From positions 1-16,103 of the forward strand of contig JAHZHS010000031.1 of NCBI GenBank assembly GCA_019420135.1: a stretch of DNA of 16,103 nt. The letters are read 5' to 3'. Below the pieces are notes generated by a model. It did no database searches and was not told the DNA's origin. It saw only the letters and a list, made by a program, of their open reading frames with translations. Shown piece by piece: positions 1-7,139 of this stretch (its first letter is position 1; every line of letters starts with the position of its first letter). Position numbers and translations under genes: made by a program. This DNA is from Oscillospiraceae bacterium. Lineage in GTDB: Bacteria; Bacillota; Clostridia; Oscillospirales; Ruminococcaceae.

Positions 1-735
1 GAATTTGAACATGTGACGAAAGTATACGAGACCCAAAATGATGAAAACGTCGCCCTGGAAGATGTCAACCTGCACATCGACGACGGCGAATTTGTATTTG
101 TGCTGGGGCATTCCGGTGCCGGCAAATCCACCTTTCTCAAGCTGATTCTGCTGGAGGAAAAGTGCACTGAGGGAACCGTCATCATCAATGGCCAGGATCT
201 GACCAAGCTCAAGCGCCGCAAGATCCCCTACGTCCGCCGCCAGATGGGCGTTGTGTTCCAGGACTTCCGCCTGATCCCCACCATGACCGCCTATGAAAAC
301 GTGGCGTTTGCCATGCGGGTCACCAACATTCCCACCCGGCAGATCAAAAAGCGCGTACCCTATGTGTTGGGCCTGGTGGGACTGGGGGACAAGATGGACC
401 GCCTGCCGGACGAGCTTTCCGGCGGTGAGCAGCAGCGCGTAGCGCTGGCCCGGGCCCTGGCCCACAGCCCCAAACTCATCATTGCGGACGAGCCCACCGG
501 CAACATCGACCCTGAAATGAGCTTTGAGATGATGGAGCTGCTGTCGGCCATCAACAGCGTGGGCATTACGGTGGTTGTCGTTACCCATGAGCATGAACTG
601 GTGCACCGCTTCAACAAGCGGGTGGTTACCATCGACCACGGACATATCGTATCCGATACCGCCCATCCCGAGGTCGCCGCGGCCTATCAGGCGGCCGGCG
701 GGGTTCTGCCCAACGAGTTTGACTACGCACATTGA
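1..735 (+). CDS. ftsE: Cell-division ABC transporter ATP-binding protein FtsE (5' partial)
   Basis: FtsE is the cytoplasmic ATPase of the FtsEX complex, which couples ATP hydrolysis to activation of periplasmic or extracellular peptidoglycan hydrolases at the septum. The frame is open from base 1 and reads EFEHVTKVYE, so only the first residues (normally M-I or similar) lie outside the window; the GTG at 13 is an internal valine, not the start. Counting from the first visible codon, the Walker A motif GHSGAGKST is at residues 36-44, the signature LSGGEQQR at 139-146, Walker B LIIADEP at 159-165, and the switch histidine in VVVTHEHE follows. The length of about 245 residues is usual for the family. 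It ends in TGA 18 bases before ftsX, as in most bacteria, so the two are co-transcribed. No unusual feature was seen. Confidence 0.96.
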   Translation, partial: EFEHVTKVYETQNDENVALEDVNLHIDDGEFVFVLGHSGAGKSTFLKLILLEEKCTEGTVIINGQDLTKLKRRKIPYVRRQMGVVFQDFRLIPTMTAYENVAFAMRVTNIPTRQIKKRVPYVLGLVGLGDKMDRLPDELSGGEQQRVALARALAHSPKLIIADEPTGNIDPEMSFEMMELLSAINSVGITVVVVTHEHELVHRFNKRVVTIDHGHIVSDTAHPEVAAAYQAAGGVLPNEFDYAH

Positions 736-753
736 CGGGAGGAGAATGGCGGT

Positions 754-1659
754 ATGCGTTTTTCCAGTTTTACCTACCTGGTACGGCAGGGCCTGCACAG
801 TATGCGGGCCAACCGTTTGATGACTTTTGCCTCCATGGGCGTTCTGACGGTCTGCATGGTGCTGATCGGCCTGGCCTATCTGCTGGGCGTCAACGTGGAT
901 GCCATCGTGGAGTATATCGGGGAGCAGAACGAGTCCATCGTCTATCTGGAGGACGGACTCTCGGAGGAGCAGATTGCAGACATCGACGCCCAGATCCGCG
1001 CCACCCCGGGTGTTGTGTCGGTGACCTACGTTTCCCCGGAAGATGTCCTGGCTACCTACAGCAGCATGCTGGATGAGTACGCCAACATGTACGAGGCCTT
1101 TCAAAACGACAATCCTTTCACGGCCAACTACCGTGTTGTGATCCAGGATATCTCCCAGCTGCAGCAGATTTCGGATCAGCTCAGCCAGATCGAAGGCGTG
1201 CTGAGGGTCAAGGCACCTCTTGACCTGTCGGAGGCATTCACCTCCATCCAGAGGGTGGTCAATTATGTGAGCTACGGCCTGGTGGCGGTGCTGGCCATCG
1301 TCAGCATCGTCGTCATCAACAATACCATCCGCATTACGGTATTTGCCCGCCGCAAGGAGATCGGCATCATGAAGCTGGTGGGCGCCACCAATGGCTTTAT
1401 CCGCTTCCCCTTCTTTGTGGAGGGCACCACCTCCGGCCTGATCTCGGCGGCTATCGCCTCGGGGATTGTCTGCGGCGCCTACTATGCCGTGTGCCGGTGG
1501 TATGTGGAAAACCCCAGCAACTTCTCCCAGATGTTCGGCGGCCAGCTGGTGCCGCTGTCCAGCGTCTGGTATTACATCGTCATTGGCTTTGTGGTGCTGG
1601 GCTTTGTTCTGTGCGGCATCGGCACGGCCACCAGTATCCGCAAGCATCTGAACGTGTGA
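754..1659 (+). CDS. ftsX: Cell-division protein FtsX, membrane subunit
   Basis: FtsX is the integral membrane partner of FtsE; its extracellular loop binds the coiled coil of a peptidoglycan hydrolase or hydrolase activator. The protein has 301 residues. One membrane segment lies at about residues 22-45, followed by a large extracellular region (about 46-170), then three membrane segments at about 172-193, 223-248 and 272-293. The cytoplasmic loop FARRKEIGIMKLVGAT after the second segment is the typical FtsX/MacB-like coupling region contacting the ATPase. The ATG at 754 follows GGGAGGAG (737-744) at nine bases. The two genes just downstream encode coiled-coil M23 enzymes, the expected clients. 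No sign of damage was seen. Confidence 0.96.
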   Translation: MRFSSFTYLVRQGLHSMRANRLMTFASMGVLTVCMVLIGLAYLLGVNVDAIVEYIGEQNESIVYLEDGLSEEQIADIDAQIRATPGVVSVTYVSPEDVLATYSSMLDEYANMYEAFQNDNPFTANYRVVIQDISQLQQISDQLSQIEGVLRVKAPLDLSEAFTSIQRVVNYVSYGLVAVLAIVSIVVINNTIRITVFARRKEIGIMKLVGATNGFIRFPFFVEGTTSGLISAAIASGIVCGAYYAVCRWYVENPSNFSQMFGGQLVPLSSVWYYIVIGFVVLGFVLCGIGTATSIRKHLNV

Positions 1660-1696
1660 CCAAACACCATACAGCAGGGAAGGAAGGGCAGGCAGC

Positions 1697-2908
1697 ATGA
1701 GAACATTCAAATGGAAACAGACGGTTTCGGTGCTGCTCAGCACCGCCCTGGCCGTTGCGGTGGTGGGAACTTCGGCTAGAGAGGTAAACGCCGCTGCCAC
1801 CGAGCAGGAACTGCGGGATCAGATTGCCCAGTATCAGCAGCAGCTTGACGACATCAACAATCAGATTTCCGACGCTCAGGAGGACAAGGCCGGAGCCGAG
1901 AGCACCAAAAAGCTGCTGGAGCAGCAGGCTCAGACCATCCAGAGCCAGATCTCGCTGCTCAGTACCCAGATCGACAACACACAGAATCTCATCAGCGCCA
2001 AACAGCAGGAGATCGACCAGAAGCAGACGGACATCGACGCCAAGCAGGCGGATATCGATGCCCGGTGGGAGGATTTCAAGCTCCGCATGAAGGCGATGCA
2101 GCAGCTCAACGACGGTGGTTCCATCGAGCTGCTCTCTGCGGCGACCAACCTGTATGAGCTGCTCAGCTTCCAGCAGACGCTGGAGGACATCTACACCAAG
2201 GACGAGGAAGTCCTGGCTGAAATGAACGCCGAGTACGAGGATCTCAACAACCAGAAGCAGGAGCTGGAGACCGCCAAATCGGAGCTGGAGACCCAGATGA
2301 ATGCCCTGGCCGATCAGTCCAGCCAGCTGGAATCCAAGCAGGATGAGCTGGTAGCCAGCGCCCAGAAACAGAATGAGGCCATCTCCGCCGCCGAGGCACT
2401 GGAAAACAGCCTGACCGAGGACCAGAAGGAACTTCAGAAGAAGTACAATCAGGCCATGCAGCAGCTGGACTCGCTGCTGGCCCAGACGGTCAACAACGCA
2501 GGAACGCCGCCTATTGTCTGCTCGCTGAACTTCTCCTGCCCGCTGGCGTCCTATAAATATCTGACTACCCTGTTCGGGCAGGACGGCCATACCGGCACCG
2601 ATTTTGCGGCGCCCGGCGGCACACCCATCCATCCCATCGCGGAGGGCGTTGTCATCGCGGCCACCTGGCATGACAGCTATGGCAACTATGTCATGGTCAA
2701 CCACGGTGCCGACGAAAACGGCAATACCTATGTCTCTCTCTACGCGCACATGCAGTCACCGGCTTCGGTCAGCGTGGGCCAGACAGTGAGCAAGAGCGAT
2801 ACCCTGGGCTATGTGGGCAATACCGGCTACTCCTTCGGCAACCACCTGCACCTGGAACTGCGCGTCAACAATGCGCGCACCAATCCCCTCAATTACGTTC
2901 CGCACTGA
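1697..2908 (+). CDS. Secreted coiled-coil M23 peptidoglycan endopeptidase (CwlO/PcsB/EnvC-like architecture), copy 1
   Basis: This is a predicted exported cell-wall hydrolase controlled by FtsEX. It has 403 residues: an N-terminal signal peptide (basic MRTFKWK, hydrophobic core to about residue 27, likely cleavage near VNAAA), a long glutamine/aspartate-rich coiled coil at about 33-255, and a C-terminal M23/LytM domain at about 275-403. All zinc and catalytic positions of active LytM enzymes are present: H298 and D302 (HTGTD), H351 (YAHM), H383 and H385 (HLH). It should therefore cut peptide cross-links itself, unlike E. coli EnvC, which lost these residues. The segment RMKAMQQLNDGGSIELL and the following helices (about 130-170) match the FtsX-docking region of CwlO/PcsB-type proteins by pattern. 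The ATG follows a purine-rich site (GGGAAGGAAGGG) 37 bases after ftsX. Two cysteines sit just before the catalytic domain. Confidence 0.92.
   Translation: MRTFKWKQTVSVLLSTALAVAVVGTSAREVNAAATEQELRDQIAQYQQQLDDINNQISDAQEDKAGAESTKKLLEQQAQTIQSQISLLSTQIDNTQNLISAKQQEIDQKQTDIDAKQADIDARWEDFKLRMKAMQQLNDGGSIELLSAATNLYELLSFQQTLEDIYTKDEEVLAEMNAEYEDLNNQKQELETAKSELETQMNALADQSSQLESKQDELVASAQKQNEAISAAEALENSLTEDQKELQKKYNQAMQQLDSLLAQTVNNAGTPPIVCSLNFSCPLASYKYLTTLFGQDGHTGTDFAAPGGTPIHPIAEGVVIAATWHDSYGNYVMVNHGADENGNTYVSLYAHMQSPASVSVGQTVSKSDTLGYVGNTGYSFGNHLHLELRVNNARTNPLNYVPH
2009..2270 (+). repeat. Near-identical block shared with 3274-3535 (copy A)
   Basis: This in-gene direct repeat spans 262 bases with no gaps; I count 24 mismatches by eye. 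It encodes about 87 residues of the coiled coil, including the probable FtsX-docking helices, with about six amino-acid differences. Two stretches of 40 and 47 bases are identical, including synonymous positions. The flanking parts of the two genes are much less similar. Confidence 0.85.
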
Positions 2909-2955
2909 TCGGCGTGCGGCTTTTCTGAAATCCGAACCATAAGGGAGATGTCTAT

Positions 2956-4176
2956 TTGCGTATCCGTCACTGGAATTGGAAACGCCTGATCTCCGCCATG
3001 CTGTGCACGGCAGCGGCCGCGTCGCTGGTTCTGTCCGCGGCGTCCCCCGTGTCGGCGGATGACAAGCTGGACGAACTTCTCAAACAGAAACAGGAATACC
3101 AGAAACAGCTGGAGGAAATCAATCAGCAGATCTCCGACAATGAGGCCAGCCGTGCCGATGCGGAGGAGCAAAAGGAGCTGCTCCAGCAGCAGCAGAGCGT
3201 CATCACCAGCCAGATCGACCTCATCACCACCCAGAAAAACGACGTCAACCAGCAGATCGCTGACAAACAGGCGGAGATCGACCAGAAGCAGGAGGACATC
3301 GACGCCAAGCAGGCGGATATTGACGCCCGATGGGAGGATCTCAAGCTCCGCATGAAGGCGATGCAGCAGCTCAACGACGGCGGTTCCATCGCCCTGCTCA
3401 CGGCAGCGACCAACCTGTATGAGCTGCTCAGCTTCCAGCAGACGCTGGAGGATATCTATACCAAGGACGAGGAAGTCCTGGCCGAGATGGATGCCGAGTA
3501 TGACGACCTGAATAATCAGAAGCAGGAGCTGGAGAATGACAAGGCGGACTTGGAATCCAACCTTGCCACCCTGTCCGACCTGGGCAATCAGCTGGACAGC
3601 AAGAACGCCGAACTCCAGAGCAGCATCCAGCAGCAGGATGCCACCATCTCCCAGGCGGAGGCGCTGGCCCAGTCTCTGACCGAGGAACAGAAAAAGATCC
3701 AGGCGGCCGCCACCGAGGCGGAAAACGCCTACGACTCCTACCTGCAGTCCCAGATCAAGCAGTACGGCACCAGCGTCAAGATCCACTGCTCTCTGGACTT
3801 TATCAACCCGCTCAACAGCTACAAGTACATTTCCTGCTACTTTGGCGACGGCGGCCACGGCGGCACCGACTTTGCAGCCCCCGGCGGCACCGACATCCAC
3901 GCCATGGCGGACGGCGTTGTCACCAACGCCACCTACCATTACAGCTACGGCTACTATGTTATGATCTACCACGGCACGGCGGACGACGGCAACAGCTACG
4001 CCACGCTGTACGCCCACATGAATTCCCAGCCCCTGGTCAGCGTGGGCCAGACGGTCAGCAAGGGCCAGCTCATCGGTCATGTGGGAACCACGGGTAACTC
4101 CACCGGCAACCATCTGCATCTGGAAATGCGTGTCAACGGCTCCCGCGTCAGCGTATTGCCCTACATTTCCTACTGA
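2956..4176 (+). CDS. Secreted coiled-coil M23 peptidoglycan endopeptidase, tandem paralogue (copy 2)
   Basis: A tandem paralogue of the preceding gene, 406 residues, with the same order: signal peptide (about 1-35, cleavage near SPVSADD), coiled coil (about 36-260) and M23 domain (about 280-406). Active-site residues are intact: H301 and D305 (HGGTD), H354 (YAHM), H386 and H388 (HLH). The start is TTG at 2956, supported by GGGAG at 2943-2947 with the right spacing; the ATG at 2948 is in another frame. The middle of the coiled coil (2009-2270 in copy 1, 3274-3535 here) is far more alike than the rest, about 91% identical bases by hand count, with no gaps. The M23 domains are clearly more diverged. 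Probably both bind the same FtsX and act in different places or conditions; that is inference. Confidence 0.92.
   Translation: MRIRHWNWKRLISAMLCTAAAASLVLSAASPVSADDKLDELLKQKQEYQKQLEEINQQISDNEASRADAEEQKELLQQQQSVITSQIDLITTQKNDVNQQIADKQAEIDQKQEDIDAKQADIDARWEDLKLRMKAMQQLNDGGSIALLTAATNLYELLSFQQTLEDIYTKDEEVLAEMDAEYDDLNNQKQELENDKADLESNLATLSDLGNQLDSKNAELQSSIQQQDATISQAEALAQSLTEEQKKIQAAATEAENAYDSYLQSQIKQYGTSVKIHCSLDFINPLNSYKYISCYFGDGGHGGTDFAAPGGTDIHAMADGVVTNATYHYSYGYYVMIYHGTADDGNSYATLYAHMNSQPLVSVGQTVSKGQLIGHVGTTGNSTGNHLHLEMRVNGSRVSVLPYISY
3274..3535 (+). repeat. Near-identical block shared with 2009-2270 (copy B)
   Basis: This is the second copy of the in-gene repeat, offset by exactly 1265 bases. The two copies could recombine and delete or fuse the genes in frame, or exchange sequence by gene conversion. 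Confidence 0.85.
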
Positions 4177-4209
4177 TCGCAACCTGTGGGAGAAAAAAGA
4201 AAGGCTTGC

Positions 4210-4320
4210 ATGGATATGAAACAGCATAAGATCGTCGTCCGTATTACCTGCCTGATCATTGCGGCACTGATGTGTGTGACGTTGTTCGGCTCGGCCGTGG
4301 TGTCGCTGCTGGCAATGTAA
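4210..4320 (+). CDS. Small single-pass membrane protein, 36 residues
   Basis: This short gene begins with MDMKQHKIVV and continues as a strongly hydrophobic helix (about residues 11-34) ending in VVSLLAM before TAA. A ribosome site GAAAGG at 4199-4204 precedes the ATG at 4210 by five bases and a second in-frame ATG at 4216 by eleven; either could be the start, giving 36 or 34 residues. It sits 33 bases after the second M23 gene and 31 before the S41 gene, each with its own ribosome site, so it is very probably translated as part of the operon. Its layout (short basic N-terminus, single helix, almost no tail) resembles tiny Firmicutes membrane proteins of the Prli42/DUF4044 kind, but I do not claim homology. 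Its function is unknown; the context suggests a link to the division or cell-wall machinery. Confidence 0.7.
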   Translation: MDMKQHKIVVRITCLIIAALMCVTLFGSAVVSLLAM

Positions 4321-4351
4321 GACGGAGCACAGAGGGGAGAACAATCTTACT

Positions 4352-5563
4352 ATGAGCAGAAAAGTCAGCCTGAGCGTGGCGGTCACCGTTACGCTGATCG
4401 CCATGGCAGTGACCTTCTCGATCACCATGGTCCTGTCCATGAATATGTTCAACAACACCGTCACCAGCGTCAAAAACCGGGAGCGCATGTACAACAAGCT
4501 CTCTGAAATTGACCGCTATGTGCGCGCCAACGAATATTTCGACATCAACGAGGATACCCTCAACGATACCATCGCCTCCGGCTATATGCTGGGCATCAGC
4601 GACAAATATGCCCGGTACTATTCGGCCCAGGCCTACAATGAGTACGTGGGTACCCAGTCCGGCCGCCTGATGGGCATCGGCGTATCGGTGGTCAAGGATG
4701 CCTCGTCGGGCTATGCCCGGATCATCCGCGTCTACGCAAACTCCCCGGCGGAGGATCTGGGCTTCGCGGTGGGCGGCTTCATCACCTCCATCGGCGATAC
4801 CAGCGTCAAGAATCTGGCCGATACCACTGCCATCCAGTCGGCCCTGCTGGGGGAGGAAGGCAGTGTGGTCACCATCCAGTACCTCACCCCCGCCCGGGAG
4901 GAGGTCACCCAGGATGTCACCCGTGCCAACTATACGGTCAGCACCGTGTTCGGTCAGATGATCGGCGACAGCTGCGCCTATATCTGCATCGACGATTTCA
5001 GCGCCTCCACTGGCACCGAGTTCCGCAATACGGTGGACAGCATGCGCTCTCAGGGCGCGACCAGCTTTGTCTTTGACCTGCGCAATAATCCGGGCAGCAA
5101 CCTGTCCTCCGCCCTCATCGCGGCGGATTACTGCGTGCCTTCCGGCCTCATGGCCCAGGGCCAGTACAAGGACGGCACGGTGGAGGACCTTCGCGTCTCC
5201 GACGACACCGAGATCACCCAGCCCATGGTCTGCATCGTCAACTCGGGCACGGCAGGCGGTGCCGAACTGTTTGCCAACGCCCTTCGCAAGATGGGCGGCG
5301 CTACGCTGGTAGGCACCACCACGGCGGGCAAGGGCGTTGTCCTGTCCGACCCTCAGAGCCTGTCCGACGGCAGTGCCATCGTGATCACCCGGGGCCTGAT
5401 CCTGGACAACGAAGGCCAGAACTGGAACGGCACCGGTCTGACCCCTGACATTGATGCCGCCCTCTCCGCCGACGAGGCCAACAGCTACTACGACTTTACG
5501 GTGGACACCGATCCCCAGATCACCCGTGCTGTCAGTGCGGCGCAGGCGTTAACAGGACAGTAA
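4352..5563 (+). CDS. Membrane-anchored S41 (CtpA-like) peptidase family protein, probable pseudoprotease
   Basis: The 403-residue protein has an N-terminal membrane anchor or signal (about 7-30), a PDZ domain (about 105-190; MGIGVSV...IIRVYANSPAEDLG) and an S41 catalytic domain (about 205-385; FDLRNNPGSN, then VGTTTAGKGVV). Active family members use a Ser-Lys dyad: serine in VNxGSASASE and lysine in TxGKG 25 residues later. Here the lysine is present (K327), but the serine position reads VNSGTAGGAE, placing Gly at residue 302. The ordinary nucleophile is therefore missing, while the rest of the fold looks conserved. It may be an inactive scaffold or substrate-binding protein; S298 or T300 acting instead seems less likely given the spacing. 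It is the last gene of the ftsEX run, after AGAGGGGAGA (4331-4340). Carboxyl-terminal proteases are known elsewhere to adjust cell-wall hydrolase levels. Confidence 0.88.
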   Translation: MSRKVSLSVAVTVTLIAMAVTFSITMVLSMNMFNNTVTSVKNRERMYNKLSEIDRYVRANEYFDINEDTLNDTIASGYMLGISDKYARYYSAQAYNEYVGTQSGRLMGIGVSVVKDASSGYARIIRVYANSPAEDLGFAVGGFITSIGDTSVKNLADTTAIQSALLGEEGSVVTIQYLTPAREEVTQDVTRANYTVSTVFGQMIGDSCAYICIDDFSASTGTEFRNTVDSMRSQGATSFVFDLRNNPGSNLSSALIAADYCVPSGLMAQGQYKDGTVEDLRVSDDTEITQPMVCIVNSGTAGGAELFANALRKMGGATLVGTTTAGKGVVLSDPQSLSDGSAIVITRGLILDNEGQNWNGTGLTPDIDAALSADEANSYYDFTVDTDPQITRAVSAAQALTGQ

Positions 5564-5642
5564 TCCCGGGGCCTGCAACAGGATACAGGCGGTGCGCCCG
5601 CCGGAGGGACAACAAATCCCCGACCCCAGGACATGCAGACAA

Positions 5643-5695
5643 AAAACGCGGTGAATCGTGTGCGCAGAAACGCGTCGGGCGGTTCGCCGCGTTTT
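5643..5695. other. Competing inverted repeats in the leader before rsmA
   Basis: In the roughly 200-base gap between the S41 gene and rsmA, a 9-base arm at 5643-5651 (AAAACGCGG) is perfectly complementary to 5687-5695 (CCGCGTTTT). A 7-base arm at 5668-5674 (AAACGCG) can pair with the same right arm (5688-5694) over a 13-base loop. The two pairings exclude each other. The short hairpin ends in four T, too few for a confident intrinsic terminator. It could end the ftsEX transcript weakly or shape the rsmA leader. I see no clear promoter in the rest of this gap. Confidence 0.4.
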
Positions 5696-5772
5696 GCCGC
5701 CGCAGCAGGGGAACGAGCCCCCGGCGTCCAAGCAACAAGACTTTCCATCCACAACAACAGGAGGTGGGCTCT

Positions 5773-6672
5773 GTGCCTGCATTGACCGACCTTTCCACCA
5801 TCCGCAGCCTGTGCGACCGGTACGGGTTTTCTCTGTCCAAGGGATTCGGACAGAACTTCATCATCAATCCCGGGGTCTGCCCCCGCATTGCCGAGTCGGC
5901 GGGCATCGGGCCGGAGTGGGGCGTGCTGGAGATCGGCCCCGGCATCGGCGTGCTGACCGAACAGCTGGCCATGCGTGCGGCGCGGGTGGTCTCGGTAGAG
6001 ATTGACCGCCGCCTGCCGCCCCTGCTGGCCGAGACACTGGCCGGATATGACAACATCCGCATCGTGGAGGGCGATGTCCTCAAGGTGGACCTCAGGGCTC
6101 TCATCCGGGAGGAGTTCGGTGAACGTCCGGTGGCGGTCTGCGCCAATCTGCCCTACTATATCACAAGCCCCATCCTCATGCGCCTGCTGGAAGAACGCCT
6201 GCCGGTGGAAAACATCACCGTCATGGTCCAGCGGGAAGCTGCCCAGCGCCTGTGCGCCCCTCCGGGTACCCGGGAGGCGGGGGCCATCAGCTATGCAGTG
6301 GATTATTACGCCCAGGCCCACCAGCTGTTCACGGTCCAGCCGGGCAGCTTTTACCCCGCTCCCAAGGTCACCAGCGCGGTCATCCGTCTGGATGTGCGAA
6401 AAACGCCCAAGGGGGATCTTACCCTGGAAGCGGAGAAAGGGCTTTTCCGTCTGGTGCGGGCGGCCTTTTCCCAGCGGCGCAAGACGGCGGCCAACGCCAT
6501 CTCCTCCGGTCTCAAGGCGGACAAGGCGGCCGTGCTGCATGCTATGGAGGAGACGGGGCTGGATGTCCGCCTGCGCCCCGAACAGATGACGCTGCAGGAT
6601 TTCCTCGATCTGCGGGCTCAGCTGGAGCGTGACGGCATACAGCCTGCCGGGGATGAAACGGCAGCCGACTGA
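5773..6672 (+). CDS. rsmA: 16S rRNA (adenine-N6,N6)-dimethyltransferase RsmA/KsgA
   Basis: RsmA dimethylates the two adjacent adenines in the 3'-terminal hairpin of 16S rRNA, using S-adenosylmethionine, late in small-subunit assembly. From the GTG at 5773 it has 299 residues. Motifs in order are FGQNF near the N-terminus, the SAM-binding loop VLEIGPGIGVLT, the acidic VSVEID after strand two, VEGDVLK, and the catalytic NLPYYITSPI. PGSFYPAPKVTSAVIRL and the helical C-terminal domain follow. The start is set by AGGAGG at 5759-5764, eight bases before GTG 5773; the in-frame GTG at 5764 overlaps this ribosome site and is rejected. No neighbouring gene shares the pathway. Confidence 0.95.
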   Translation: MPALTDLSTIRSLCDRYGFSLSKGFGQNFIINPGVCPRIAESAGIGPEWGVLEIGPGIGVLTEQLAMRAARVVSVEIDRRLPPLLAETLAGYDNIRIVEGDVLKVDLRALIREEFGERPVAVCANLPYYITSPILMRLLEERLPVENITVMVQREAAQRLCAPPGTREAGAISYAVDYYAQAHQLFTVQPGSFYPAPKVTSAVIRLDVRKTPKGDLTLEAEKGLFRLVRAAFSQRRKTAANAISSGLKADKAAVLHAMEETGLDVRLRPEQMTLQDFLDLRAQLERDGIQPAGDETAAD

Positions 6673-6711
6673 AACCGGGGAAAGGAAAGATCCGGCGCCC
6701 CGGTATCCGGC

Positions 6712-6754
6712 TTGCCTGTGCGGGCTGGATGTGTTACACTATATCCGGTACAAT
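6712..6754 (+). promoter_or_regulatory. Candidate promoter(s) for the acyl carrier protein operon
   Basis: A -35-like TTGCCT (6712-6717) and a -10-like TACACT (6735-6740) are separated by 17 bases, and a TG at 6732-6733 gives an extended -10. A second -10-like TACAAT lies at 6749-6754 with a poorer -35. A 9-base palindrome GTGTTACAC (6731-6739) overlaps the first -10 and could be a protein site. Both would start transcription 40-60 bases before the ACP gene. Confidence 0.5.
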
Positions 6755-6810
6755 GGCTTCCCTGCATGGGGCGGGGAGCGCAAGCAAAACAGCTTAAGGA
6801 GAGTTGACCA

Positions 6811-7053
6811 ATGACTGAGCAAGCAATTCTGGACGCGGTTCAGGAAATTTTCCGCGATAATTTTGACGATGATACTCTGGTGATCACCCGCGATACCTGC
6901 GCCGACGACATCGAGGACTGGGACAGCCTGGAGCAGATCAACCTGCTTACCGCCATCGAGAAGAAATTCTCCATCAAGTTCAAACTGGCGGATGTCCGCG
7001 GTCTCAAGGACGTGGGCGACCTGTTGGATCTGGTCAAGCGGATGGTGGGCTAA
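6811..7053 (+). CDS. Acyl carrier protein (dedicated type)
   Basis: An 80-residue acidic helical protein of the phosphopantetheine carrier family. The attachment site is S39 in DWDSLEQINLL; the tryptophan and the LEQINLL run resemble carriers in specialised or surface-glycan acyl pathways more than the fatty-acid AcpP type (usually GADSLDxVELVM). The carrier would hold an acyl or aminoacyl thioester for the enzymes encoded next. The ATG at 6811 follows AAGGAG (6796-6801) at nine bases. It has its own predicted promoter, and downstream come a MaoC hydratase, a reductase and an acetyltransferase-like gene on the same strand. No ketosynthase, acyl-ACP ligase or phosphopantetheinyl transferase is in the window, so loading and transfer must come from elsewhere. 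Confidence 0.92.
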   Translation: MTEQAILDAVQEIFRDNFDDDTLVITRDTCADDIEDWDSLEQINLLTAIEKKFSIKFKLADVRGLKDVGDLLDLVKRMVG

Positions 7054-7081
7054 GCCTTCCGCGCGAAAACACAAAGCCTTT

Positions 7082-7105
7082 GGGCGGGCCGTGCGCCCGC
7101 CCTTT
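7082..7105 (+). terminator. GC-rich hairpin between acp and maoC, weak terminator or attenuator
   Basis: GGGCGGGC (7082-7089) and GCCCGCCC (7095-7102) form a perfect 8-bp stem over a 5-base loop, followed by only TTT. The stem is very stable but the T tract is short, so partial termination or mRNA stabilisation is more likely than a full stop. It would let the carrier protein be made in excess over the downstream enzymes. Confidence 0.5.
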
Positions 7106-7139
7106 GCCGTATCCGGACCCATTGACAAGGAGGTCGCGC

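Noticed and set aside
2893..4497. Long minus-strand open frame opposite the second M23 gene
   Set aside because: It is a leucine/valine/glycine-rich shadow of the coiled-coil codons (CAG, GAG, GAC) read backwards.
7080..7139. Earlier start for the MaoC gene at GTG 7080
   Set aside because: It would translate the GC hairpin and the ribosome site itself; ATG 7140 is properly spaced from AAGGAGGT.
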